In this document: positions 11,206-22,074 of the stretch, one piece after another
How the letters are laid out: the number at the start of each line of letters is the position of its first letter
How positions within the stretch are numbered: the first letter of the stretch is position 1
NCBI GenBank assembly: GCA_003952965.2
Contig: CM025849.1
Span: 2,054,944 to 2,118,943 of the forward strand
Direction of reading: 5' to 3'
DNA from: Morella rubra
Lineage: Eukaryota > Streptophyta > Magnoliopsida > Fagales > Myricaceae
DNA: 64,000 bases
Translations under genes and position numbers: made by a program
Notes under the pieces: generated by a model
Database searches by the model: none
The model's input: the letters and a program-made list of their open reading frames with translations, nothing else
What the model was told of the DNA's origin: nothing

Positions 11206-12304
11206 CGTATGCTTGTTTAGTACATCAAAGACGTCTTCGCGACACCACAGCCGACTACGTTTTCCTGGGTATCTGGGAGACTCTTCACGCACGAGCTCTC
11301 CTCCCATATCTCGAATTAGATCATGCATAGTCAACTTATTTCGACCATCAATTCTTAAGAGGGAACTTTGAATGAGAATTCTAATCCCACTAATTGATGA
11401 GAAGCCACAAGCATCAAGTACTTTGATGACATATTCCTTTTCCCAACCGATAAAGAAACACGCAATATCAAGGAATATGAACTTTCTATCATCTTCTAGT
11501 GAATCAAAACTAACTCTAAGTATTTTCTGAATCTTATTGGGAGGAGCCTTTTGCAATATTTTCAATTCAGTTTCCCATTCAATAACACTTCTCCCAGATA
11601 GAAAAGAACCCAAAACCTCGAGCGCTAATGGAAGTCCTCCAGCATACTCGACCGCTCTAGTAGAAAGATCTCGAAACCCTTCTACTGGATGAGCTATTTG
11701 GAAAGCATGCCAACTGAAAAGCTGAAGAGACTCCAATTGATCCAATTGTTTGACCTCATATTTACCATTTACTCGCAACTGAGTTAGCAAATGCTCATCT
11801 CTAGTTGTTGCAATGACTCGACTTCCTGGACCAAACCATTCACAGTGCCCAACTAATGAGTATATTTGTCTTAAGTCATCCACATCATCAAGAATAACAA
11901 GAACTCTTTTGCCCCGAATTCTATCCTCAATCAATGTGATCCCTTCATCAATGCTACCTATGTTTAAATCCTTCAGTTTCAAAATATCAAACAAAACTTG
12001 TTCTTGTAAATGGACCAAACCGTTGGACTGCTCAGAGTTTGCTTTGATATTTAAAAGACAACTACTTCCTTCAAACCCATCACATATTTGATTGTAAACA
12101 GCTTTTGCTATGGTGGTTTTACCGATTCCAGCCATCCCATAGATACCCACAATGCGAACATCATTTGCTCCAAGATGTAATAAAGTTTCCATCTGTTCAA
12201 CACGAGACTTCATTCCTATTGGGTGTATGGCAACATCCAAGTGAACGGGCTTTACTTTACAGAAAACTTCTTCAACAATCTTGTCAATAAATCTACACTC
12301 ATAC
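11206..12304 (-). pseudogene. TNL copy A, NB-ARC exon
   Basis: An intact 1099-bp exon between acceptor GATCAG (12305-12306) and donor CATACG|GTAAGC. Motifs run in canonical order: P-loop GMAGIGKTT, kinase-2 VLVILDDVDD (the trailing D is TNL-like), RNBS-B GSRVIATTRDEHLL, GLPLALEVLGS, RNBS-D FIFLDIACFF and MHD in LTMHDLIRDMG. NB-ARC is the ADP/ATP-binding switch of plant immune receptors. This exon has no lesion; the gene is disabled by other exons. In copy B one C is missing immediately before the MHD codons. Confidence 0.92.
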
Positions 12305-12468
12305 CTGATCATTAAATTTTTTTAAAAAATATATATAAAAAGGATGTCCATCGGCATTATAAAAAGGATGTTATCATTTCATGAGACTAACATATCATGA
12401 TAAGCAATGAAGTCAATCCAATTTGTAAAGGATGTTAAGAACATGAGTGAGCATGTTAAAGAAAATAC

Positions 12469-12970
12469 CCATTTGAAACACTCTCGAGATCCCAACCGGA
12501 ACAATTCGCAGCTTCAATGAGAGCTACTTGCCACCTGTGCACCTGTTCCATATCGTACTGAAACCGTTCTTCATGCCTAGCGAATGCTTCGCAAAAGTTC
12601 CGGTTTGATTTCGGACATCTGAGGGCTTCACAGAATAGAATATCGGAAGCAGAGTGTGACCTCTAGTTTTTGTACATTGAAGAATCTCCATAAGCTCATT
12701 AAGGCACCATCGCGAAGAAGCATAGCCTTTGGAGAAAACCACGATGGAAATCCTTGATTCTTGAATCACGTTGAGTAGTTCAGTGGATATGTTTTCCCCT
12801 CTTGAGAGATCATCTTCATCTCGAAACGTGCGAATTCCAACCCGCACCAAGGCAGAGTAGAGGTGATCAATGAAATTCTTGCGGGTGTCTTCGCCTCTAA
12901 AACTTAGAAAGACATCATATTTGCCGTTGGTTGTTGGGTTTGAATAGACTGAAAGCAAGGAGACGAAACC
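12469..12970 (-). pseudogene. TNL copy A, TIR exon with frameshift and lost start
   Basis: The exon encodes a TIR domain (YDVFLSFRGEDTRKNFIDHL, FRDEDDLSRGENIS, SRWCLNELMEI). Compared with copy B, a 63-bp segment that carries the MAAQSLL initiator is gone, with 5 bp of microhomology (TATTT) at the join; only an upstream in-frame ATG (MGFVSLLSV) is left. A 1-bp deletion near 12589 then shifts the frame before the end of the domain (AFAKAFARHEE in copy B). The donor AATGG|GTATTT is kept. TIR domains act as NAD+-cleaving enzymes in resistance signalling; this one could not be made in full. Confidence 0.9.
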
Positions 12971-12973
12971 CAA

Positions 12974-13735
12974 AAAAAAAGAAAAAGAAAAAGAAAGAAG
13001 ACAAATCCGGTGAATTAGTAAGAAGTAGAGCTACAATGACCCATGAAATCAAGTTTTCTTTTTGGGATAATATCATGGGACAGGATAAAATTACATTGCG
13101 TTTTATCTCATACACATTTTTACAAATTTTTTTTTTCTTTTTTATTTTTTTATTAATTTTTCATTCTCTCTTCACCTTTTCCCTGACTCTTAAAATTTTC
13201 CTAAAATTTTATTCTCAAACACCGTACTAATCTCCTCACCTCAATTTTTTTTTTTAAACATCCCTTTGAGTTTTAAAAGGATAGTTTGAGTCCCTTACGT
13301 TTCTAAAATAATACAGTTTAATTTAACAGTTAAACCATACGTAAAATAATCTAAATGCACTTTGCAAGAGAAAATAAAAAATTCATTAAAAAATAATACA
13401 TATAAAAAAAATTTTAAATAAAAAGATTAAAATCCTATTTTAATAATTTATTTATTTTTAATTTATTTATTTCTTTTTTAAAATTTTATCTTAATTCATT
13501 TTTACCATTTTACATGTTTTTTAATATGACTTAAATGTCAAATTACAGAAAAGTGAGATTTTTTTTTTTTTTTTTGCTGAATAAAGTGAGATTGATTATG
13601 TACCAATATGCAAATGATCTTTTCAAACGGGTGCGAGATTGTTTTTATGACATTACTACTTTCTTTTGCGGAAAACAACGAGAGAAAGGTTTATAATCTT
13701 TTTTTTTTTTCTAAAAGAGAAAGGCTTATAATCAC
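12974..13735. other. AT-rich insertion upstream of TNL copy A
   Basis: Copy B runs directly from AAGTTTTCTTTTT to GAAAACAACGAGA. In copy A the two points are separated by about 600 bp of T-rich sequence with TTCTCAAACACCG near 13212, which looks like a degraded MITE edge. No gene is seen. Confidence 0.45.
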
Positions 13736-13947
13736 CCTATGATCCTTTCAGCAAAGTTAGCAATTTTGGAGAAAAAATAAGAAGAATTAAATCAAGTGGA
13801 AGAAATCTGAAATCCAAAAGGAACAAAAAAACAAAACAAAAAATTCGTTGTGGATCCAGGTAATTTACAGGTCTCAAGTTACAGTTAGCCTGCAATCCAG
13901 GCCAGGCGACAACATATATAGACGTACGTAAACAAATATACACAAAA

Positions 13948-14199
13948 TCATATCTCTATGTTGTGAGATTGAGGGGAAACTGTACCATCTTTGGAAAGTT
14001 CCATCGGGGAATTGAAGATATCGACGTGGGCGAGACCCTCTGGGGCCAGATCCTGGTGATCCTCGCGGGGTCCGAGAACTAGAACCTTGCGATCCTCCGT
14101 TCGGTCTTCATATGCTAGCTCCAGTTTCCGCTTCAGGCCTCGGCTTGCATTTTCAGTTTGATCCTCGTGATGATCCATAAGGGTGGAAGAGTGGTACAT
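13948..14199 (-). CDS. Small conserved ORF upstream of TNL copy A
   Basis: An 83-codon minus-strand frame (SRGLKRK, DRKVLVLGPREDHQDLAPE), hydrophilic, with no signal peptide or membrane segment. The counterpart upstream of TNL copy B (38815-39045) is also open. Most substitutions between the copies change the amino acid, so selection for the protein is doubtful. It could be a leader exon, an upstream ORF of the TNL transcript, or a chance frame. The function is unknown. Confidence 0.35.
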   Translation of the reverse strand: MYHSSTLMDHHEDQTENASRGLKRKLELAYEDRTEDRKVLVLGPREDHQDLAPEGLAHVDIFNSPMELSKDGTVSPQSHNIEI

Positions 14200-15010
14200 G
14201 GGGAGGGAGAGGAAGGGAGGGTGGGGTTCGTCTGCAAAAGAATCGTGGTTTGGGTAATAAGAGGAGGAGAAGTAAGATAGTAGGGACGTGAACGCAAATG
14301 GGTTTAACGCTCAGTTTCTTTCGGTTTCTCAAATGGGTTTATCTGCTTCTCCCTCTTTCTTCCTTAGCTTTTAAAGATGAAGGAAAGGGACGTGGGAACG
14401 AAAGAAAATATGGGCTTACAGTCAGTGTCTATCGGTCCCTCTAGTTCTCTCTCTTTCTACCCGACCCTTTGAAGACGAAAGGCCATGTTGCTTTTTGGAA
14501 AATATTCAAGAATACTAACAAAATTTGCAAAACTAACGTGTAAAATTTCACAAAAAAATCATTCACAAATAGCAATATCTTTAACACAAATTTTTACTCA
14601 AATTTCAATACCTTGCTTGAAAGTTATGTTTATTAGTTTGGACTTGCTTTCACTTTCTTAATTTGGGGCAAAGATTGTAATTTTTTTTTTCAATTTTAAA
14701 ACAAATAGACATAATAAATTAATATTTATATTATCTTAAATTTTTTATAGATAATATTAAATTGTATACAATAATGTAGAGTAATGTTTATTTTTTAAAT
14801 GAACTGTACTGTATAATTCAAGAAATTATAAGACCCTAAATTTCCTGACAGCTTACTCCAGTGTTTGGTGACAGAATTGACTTTCATGGGCTATGACAGA
14901 CAATGACCTCAAATTAACTGTACGTGCAGGCCCCATGCTCCAATTTTCTCCACTTAAAGATGACAGTGTTTGAAATTTCAAAACTTACCCAATCAGATCT
15001 ATATTGCTAA
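14200..15010. other. Duplicated 5' flank of TNL copy A
   Basis: This is homologous to 39046-39550: it shares GGGTTTATCTGCTTCTCCCT, CATGGGC(C/T)ATGACAGACAAT and CCAATCAGATCTATATTGCTAAA. It marks the far edge of the block duplicated with the TNL genes. An AT-rich insert (14510-14820) is specific to this copy. Confidence 0.6.
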
Positions 15011-15094
15011 ACAAGTTAGAATTTTATTAGAGTTTGAGGAAAAATAATGAACAAATTGAAGAAAGATGAATTGAGTAATTTTTTTTTTTTATAT

Positions 15095-15965
15095 ATATAT
15101 ATTTATTTATTTTAATAAAAATAGATGATTTGTTGAGAAGAGATAGAGATTATTTTAAAAATTATTTTATTTTAACCAAAATTTTAAGTTAATTATAATG
15201 GGATCAAAATAAATTGGCCCAAATAGCCCAAACCAATTCTTGGTAAGAACGAAAACCCATAATGAAAGGGGCAAGGCCTTAAGGGATCTGCAAGGATAAA
15301 AAGAGAGTCCGGCCCAAGAGTAGACTCTCCGGACTCTCCCTAAAAGGGAAGGTCCTTGGAAAAACCCCCAATGTGGACCGCCTCCCATGGGAAGATCCTC
15401 ATAACGATCTTCTCTCTGCACACGTTATGTAACCTCGATCCCCTAACCCACTGAAAGGTTAAATTGAGACTAGGTAACGGAAAGCTACTCATGGACCATC
15501 TGTTCGGTCGGTTTGATATACCTGGCAATCGCTAGATAAAAGTGGAGACACACGAAGAAAGAAGGTAAGGCTATGTTTGGTTTAAATTTCAAAACAGTTT
15601 TTTGTGTTTGTATTTTTTTGGAAGTAGTGTAGATTCTCTTGGGATTGGTGAAAAGTGTGTTAAAAGTTATTAGAATTTATAAAAAGTTATTAGGATTGGT
15701 GAAAAGTTATTGGAATTGATGAAAGAGTAAGTGTGAGAAGTATTTAAAAACGTTTTGAAGCACTATCCAAATATAACCTAAACTTCTCCCCATCCAACCA
15801 TACTCCTTTGGGAAACAAGAAAAAGGCTAACTTCATCACCGGAGGTTATCCCCTGGCCCCCCTCTTCTCACCTTATCTTCGTGCAGGCCCTCACATCACA
15901 AAGGACTCTTCCAGCAGCCCGTAGCGAGCCAAGCAGCGTGAGATTTCTCAGCATCATCAAATTAT
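15095..15965 (+). repeat. LTR-like repeat R, copy 2
   Basis: The same repeat as 920-1372, in the same orientation, ending TTTCTCAGCATCATCA. It carries about 400 extra bp (15433-15835), which include a Tourist-like MITE. The two R copies bracket TNL copy A as direct repeats. Confidence 0.65.
15569..15778. mobile_element. Tourist-like (PIF/Harbinger) MITE
   Basis: A 210-bp insertion with imperfect inverted ends (GGCTATGTTTGG at one side, the complement of GGTTATATTTGG at the other) between TAA duplications at 15566-15568 and 15779-15781. A 3-bp TAA/TTA duplication is diagnostic of PIF/Harbinger MITEs. Confidence 0.75.
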
Positions 15966-16131
15966 AAATTTTGGTTTAACTCAATTGCTTCAAACACGGA
16001 ACATTAAAAAATTTAAAAGCAAAAAATAGCATTACATTCATCCTATTTCCTGAAAATTTTGCAATTAGCACAGATGTCAAAGAATCGTGAATCCAGGATG
16101 TGCATGACGGCACGGAATAGAATAACAAAGG

Positions 16132-16133
<2 letters not shown>

Positions 16134-16162
<29 letters not shown>
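16134..16162. repeat. (TA)n microsatellite
   Basis: A pure TA tract of about 29 bp inside AT-rich sequence. Confidence 0.9.
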
Positions 16163-16165
<3 letters not shown>

Positions 16166-16367
16166 TTCTTCATCCTTTACAAGGAAAAGGAATTTTCTTT
16201 CTTAATCAAATTTCCACATTTGCCAGATTAGCCAAACAGAATTTTGGCCAAAACAGTTAAAGCACTCCTCATCCTCATGGCTTTTCACCATTTTTTTCAA
16301 TTAATTCACACAGAAGTTTACATTTAAAAAACAAAGAAATATATTTAAAATCTGCGTTTTTTTCCAG

Positions 16368-16477
16368 TCAAGTACTTCTCAGCTAGCATCTATGATCTCC
16401 CAGTATCAGGAACTGCTCCGTCCATATGGTGCCTTTGTGGCAGATTTGGCTGAAGATTTTAAAATTATATCTGTCAG
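16368..16477 (+). other. Orphan exon-like block
   Basis: A TTTTTTTCCAG acceptor is followed by an open 110-bp stretch (SQLASMISQYQELLRPYGAF, then VADLAEDFKIISV) and a CTGTCAG|GTTTGG donor. It has the look of a genuine internal exon of a soluble protein. No partner exon was identified nearby and I do not recognise the family. Around it, 15966-16780 shows only AT-rich sequence, plus a stretch (15990-16110) that recurs at 46530-46592 and 48925-49000. Confidence 0.3.
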
Positions 16478-16779
16478 GTTTGGCAAGAAATTTCTTCGCC
16501 CACAGTTCTTTACATTCATTTTTTTTACTTTTTCGACTCTCTTTCGAATTTTCATTCGGTAAGAGAAGAAATTCGCACAATGTTAAGGATTTGGAAAACG
16601 AGGTAGGAACAAGGAATTAGACAGATGCTATGGATATGGGATTGGTTCTGTTGTCCAAACTGATGAACGAGCTAGAGAGAAAGAAAAAGAGAAAGACAGT
16701 CTGATTGGCTTCAGAAAAGATACTGAGACTCTACTGCCTGATCAGAAATGGAGATTGTTTATATATTTATACATAGTGT

Positions 16780-16980
16780 TTGGCAAATAAAAATTTTAAC
16801 TTCTAAAATTTTATCATCGTTATAATTCTCTCTCTCTTTACTTTTTCACAATTTTTTTTTTATTTTTTCACTCACTTTTTTACTTTTTCATTCTCTCTTC
16901 ACATTTTTACCAACTACTAAAATTTTAACCTAAAATTTTACTAAAATTTTGTTCTCAAACGGTGTGGAAGCTTATTTACT
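16780..16980. mobile_element. MITE-like insertion at the broken end of NHX
   Basis: A T-rich segment with imperfect inverted ends: GTTTGGCAAATAAAAATTTTA at the left, and at the right the complement of GTTTGAGAACAAAATTTTA. A similar edge occurs near 13190-13225. It abuts the point where NHX exon 6 stops. No clean target duplication was found. Confidence 0.45.
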
Positions 16981-17719
16981 CAACCGAACCCCCCGACATT
17001 CACAGCTCCTTCCCCAAAAACTGGACTGTAGAGCAAAGGGGTTTCATCTTGATGGAGAACCTATATGCAGTAATATAATATCACTGGACTTCAAATAATA
17101 TCAAGGCAGCCTTGAATTAAAAGAAACAGAATAGTTATAACCCCAACCAACCTGCAGTATTGTACACACTGTATCAGTTGATGAAACTATAAACGTCAAC
17201 ATACCTAAAATGATCTTCCAAGTAACATAGATATGAGGAAGGTAACAAAGGCAAGAATCTCACCAACATAGTCTTGTGCGGTCAGACCAACAAAGCCTAG
17301 CTTAGGAAACAGCCACCAACAGCCTAGGCCAACGATAACATGCAAAGATTTAGAATTGCACTCATGGAAAATAAGCACAGGTGAAAAATATATAATGGAC
17401 TTAGAAAAAGAGAGAAGCTGCAATAATTATTGCTGAAATAAAAACGCCTATCACCCCAAAAGACATGATCGTCAGGAAATTTTGAAAGAACTGTTTTTTC
17501 TTCACCTGAAATCTGCAACGTATATATAAGACTTATTTAAGATATGAAAGCAACTCAAGAGTATGGCTTGTAAGAAAGATGTCCTTACCCAGCATTGAAT
17601 GTAATCGGTGGAAGAAGATAGATGAAGAACAATTCTTCGTTGAACTTGAGGATATGAGAACTCTTCCCTTTGCTCAGAAGCAAGATAATAGTTCCAGCTA
17701 CGCATCCCGGCAAATCCAA

Positions 17720-18008
17720 AACAGAACATTTAGGTGCATCACATGATTCTAGTAACCAAGCTTACCGAACTGATTGAGGCAAACTATCTCACCCCTAAAA
17801 GCCACCACAACATTCTTTTCTCTCTTTTGCCTGAGGTTATTTGTTTATGAATTTATTAAGTTCATCCACTCAAGCAACAATTTTCTCCAACACACAGGCA
17901 GATAATGCATATAAAAAGAATAGAAAGGAGAGTATAGCACACACACATGAACACACGAAGAGAGAGAAAGGAGAGGAATGGGGGTTACGGTCAAAATGGC
18001 ACTGGTAG
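17720..18008. other. NHX intron 1 remnant
   Basis: Sequence between NHX exon 2 and the LTR chain. It shows no reading frame and no acceptor AG where exon 2 should start (TTGCCGGGATGC), so that splice site looks lost. Confidence 0.45.
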
Positions 18009-18170
18009 TGTAACGCCCCGAACCCCGACAGTTAGGGGGTTACTTCTATGCGTAAAACCAGTGAAACTTGACGAAAATGGCACTGGTAGTGTAACGCCCC
18101 GAACCCTGACAGTTAGGGAGTTACTTCTATGCGTAAAACCAGTGAAACTTGACAAAAATTAGGGGGTAGA
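18009..18170. repeat. 81-bp tandem duplication at LTR1 edge
   Basis: AAAATGGCACTGGTAG plus the first ~65 bp of the LTR occur twice in a row (TGTAACGCCCC at 18009 and 18090). The unit includes host flank, so it arose after insertion. Confidence 0.85.
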
Positions 18171-19370
18171 AATCAGTTATCAGAAAATAGACAATCTTGA
18201 TAACAAAATCAAGTTTAAAACTTAAATCAATTGAATAAAAATACTTCGTATAGAACTCTTTAAAAACTAAAAAATTACAAGCAAAACTCTCAATCTAACT
18301 GAAACTTTAAGCCTTCTCTCAGCTACCCATCAAGACATCATCTAACATGACTCTCGGCATGCTCCTAAAATCATCTGAAAAGAGAAGACAAATAAGGAGT
18401 GAGCTCAACAACTCATTAAGCAAAATCATTATGCTAGGGTGTACTTCTGAGCCACTTTTAACTAGTGAAAATCAATAGAAAACAGTAAATCTCAATCCAT
18501 ATAATTATAACTGTAAAACAACTGTTATCTTTTCATAATAATATCATAGAAAATCCCTTTGGCAATAACTGTGGGTCACGTTTACCCCTGTTACAGGATT
18601 GTGCAGTCCGAAGACTCTTTGTGCACTCACTGTATCAATTGTTGTAACTTTGAATTCTGAGCCTCAGGATTTGAAAACATCACACATTTTATACAATAAT
18701 CATCCACAAAATATCGTACACATGAAATCATGAGATAAATCGTCAAATAATAACATAGACTTTAAAAGGCTCGTGATTACACCAATGCATGATAAATATT
18801 CCCTAACAATTTTACTGTAACATAATGCACATAAAATTCTGAGGGTTTTCAATAAAACATGCAATTTCTCAAAATATTAACTTGGTCATTCAGGAAAATC
18901 TAGCATAATAACCCCGCTACCTCGCCCTTCATAACACTTGAACTCTTTATCAATTAACCTCCAAGACCTCAAGAAACTAGACTAGAACCTTCGAAAAGAC
19001 ACTTGATTTCTTATTCTCCCAATCAATACACAATATCGCAGAGACTAACAAAGTATTTATAAAAGACTAATTGCAACCCAATTTGAAGAAGGACTCTAAA
19101 TATGATAAGATTGAATTACTATTCATTTTAAAATTCAAACATATTTTAGAAGTATTCAAATTCAAAACTTTAAAATATAAAGAGATGAAGATAAAATATC
19201 TATTCTTCAAATTTCAAACGCTTTTAAAAAGATAACCTTTTCAAATCAAATCAACATTTCAAACTTTAAACACTTTTAAAACAAGATAACTTTTTCAAAT
19301 AATTCAAAATTCGAAATCAATTAAAATAAAATAATATTTAAATAATAATAAGAAAATCCGGGGTGCTACA
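18090..19370 (-). repeat. LTR1 (complete)
   Basis: From TGTAACGCCCCGAACC to GGGGTGCTACA on the plus strand, followed at once by the complement of a polypurine tract (ATCCCCCTCTCCTT). It is therefore a 3' LTR read on the minus strand. Confidence 0.85.
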
Positions 19371-19714
19371 ATCCCCCTCTCCTTAAAAAAATTTTGTCCT
19401 CGAAATTTGCCGCACCTTATCCAAAGAATATCTCCATAAAACCAACTAAATCAATACATGCTTCCGTGCGCACTTTGATCATTCGACTAATAATCTCACA
19501 ATTTCTCCAATACGTGATTCAAGTCTAAAATCCAAGCTCATCCAACATCAAGGCTAAACCACAATTAATATCAAAATCTGCAAAACAATGCTCAAGAAAT
19601 CAATCTGTTCTACCCAATCCTACCCTCGGTAAAATTAATCAAATCATATATCTTCAACAAATCTCTTTCTTGTTGTCTACAGAATCTAAAAACCTGGTAG
19701 CTTTGATACCAAAC
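19371..19714 (-). other. Internal region 1 (344 bp)
   Basis: It holds only the polypurine-tract end (19371-19385), non-coding sequence and the primer-binding site complement (GCTTTGATACCA, about 19700-19711). Confidence 0.8.
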
Positions 19715-21002
19715 TATAACGCCCTGAACCCCGGCGGTTAGGAGGTTACTCTATGCATGATCTCAGCTACGCACCCTAGTGCCATCTGTCATGACTCTCG
19801 GCACGCTCCTAAATATCATCTGAAAAGAGAGGGCAGATAAGGGGTGAGTTCGACAACTCAGTAAGCAAATCATTATGCTAGAGTGCACTTCAGGAGCCAC
19901 ATTTAATAAGTAAAAATCAATAGAAAACTGTAAATCTCAATCCATATAACTATAACTATAAAAACAACTTTTATCTTTCTTAATAATACTATAGAAAATC
20001 CCTTTGGCAATAACTGTGGGTCACGTTTACCCCCGTGACAGGGTTGTACAGTTGCTACCTAGTTTGAGGATCAATCAAACTAAACCAATACTATGGGTAG
20101 AATTCTTCCTTACTAAGGCTTGACCATGTCCAAGTGTGCACTCGGTAAGAATCTACAAAATAAACCACTCCGTTTCCAGAATGAGTGCACTCAATGGGTT
20201 GCAATTGGTACTAATGCACTGTCTTTGTAACTTTGTAACTCTGGGCCTCAGGGTTTGAAAATACATAACATATAGCTTTGAACTTTGCATCTTCCTCGTC
20301 TTCTTTTCATGAAATATCATGCACAAATCTTGAATAATAATAAATATAAAAAAGCTTTGATTTAAACATTGAAAACATTATGAAATATCATTAGAAATAA
20401 AAATAGGCTCATGTTTACACATTTCATGCTATAATCTTTGACAATTTTATCATAAGTAATGCACATAAAACTCCAAGGGTTTTCAATAAAAACATGCAAT
20501 TTTCAAATATCACCTCGGTCTTTTTAGAAAATCTAGCATAATAACCCCGTTTACCTCGCCCATTATAACACTTGAACTCTTTATCAATTAACCTCGAAGA
20601 CCTCAAGGAACTAGACTAGAACTTCGAAAAGACACTTGATTTCTCATTCTTCCAATCAATACACATCGTAGAGACTAACAAAGTATTTATAAAAGACTAA
20701 TTGCAATCCTATTCAAAGAAGGACTCTAAATTTGAAAAGATAATAAGATTGGGTTGCTATTCATTTTAAAATTCAAATATATTCTAGAAGTATTCAAATT
20801 TAAAACTTTAAAATCTAAAGATATAAAATAAAACATCTTTTCTTTAAATTTCAAACTCTTTTAGAAAGATAACCTTTTCAAATCAAATCAATATTTCAAA
20901 CTTTAAACACTTTTAAAACAGGATAACTTTTTCAAATAATTCGAAATTGAAATTCAATAAAAATAATATTTAAATAATAAGAAGAAAATTCGAGGTGCTA
21001 CA
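19715..21002 (-). repeat. LTR2 (complete)
   Basis: Runs from TATAACGCCCTGAACC to GAGGTGCTACA. It has a primer-binding site on one side and a polypurine tract on the other, so it serves as 5' LTR of one unit and 3' LTR of the next. It contains a ~200-bp segment around 20050-20220 that LTR1 lacks. Confidence 0.85.
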
Positions 21003-21346
21003 ATCTCCCCTCCTTAAAAAAATTTCATCCTCGAAATTTGCCGCATCTTACCTAATGAATAACTCCATAAAACCAATCAAATCAATACATGCTTCCGCTA
21101 CGCGCTCTGATCAGTCGACTAATAATCTCACAATTTCTCCAATACGTTATTCAAGCTTAAAACCCAGGCTCATCAAACATCAAGGCTAAACCACGATCAA
21201 TATCAAAATCTGTAAAACAATACTCAAGCAATTAATCTATTCTGCCCAATCCTACCCTCAGTAAAATTAATCAGATCATATACCTTCAAACAAATCTCTT
21301 TCTATTGTCTACAAAATCTAAAAACCCTGTAGCTTTGATACCAAAC
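21003..21346 (-). other. Internal region 2 (344 bp)
   Basis: The same length and layout as internal region 1: polypurine tract (ATCTCCCCTCCTT complement), non-coding sequence, primer-binding site complement. Confidence 0.8.
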
Positions 21347-22060
21347 TTTAACGCCTGAAACTCCGGCGGTTAGGGGGTTACTTCTATACGTAAAATCGGC
21401 CAAAATTAGGGGGTATAAATCAGTTATCACAAAATAAACAATCTTGATAACAAATTCACGTTTAAAACTTCGAAACAATTGAAAAGCACTTTGTTTAAAA
21501 CTCTTTAAAAATTGGAAAAAAACAAACAAAACACTGATTTAACTGAAACTCTAAGCATTCTCTCAGCACCCATCACCATCTGTCATAACTCTCGGCACGC
21601 TCCTAAATATCATCTGAAAAGAGAGGACAGATAAGGGGTGAGTTCGACAACTCAGTAAGCAAAATCATTATGCTAGGGTGCACTTCAGGAGCCACATTTA
21701 ATAAGTAAAAATCAATAGAAAATTATAAATCTCAATCCATATAACTATAATTGTAAAACAACTTTTATCTTTCATAATAATACTATAGAAAATCCCTTTG
21801 GCAATAACTGTGGGTCACGTTTACCCCTGTGACAGGGTTGTGCAGTTGTTACCTAGTTTGGGGATCAGCCAAACTAAGCCAATACTATGGGTAGAATTCT
21901 TCCTTACTAAGGCTTGGCCATGTCCAAGTGTGCACTCGGTAAGAATCTACAAAATAAACCACTTCATTTCCAGAATGGGTGCACTCAATGGTTGCAATTG
22001 GTACCAATGCGCTGTCTCTGTAACTTTAGGCCTCAGGGTTTGAAAATAGATAACATATCA
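21347..22060 (-). repeat. LTR3 (partial)
   Basis: Begins TTTAACGCCTGAAACTCC and matches LTR2 until about 22060, where it meets the inverted copy. Confidence 0.8.
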
Positions 22061-22074
22061 TAAAATAACATCAC

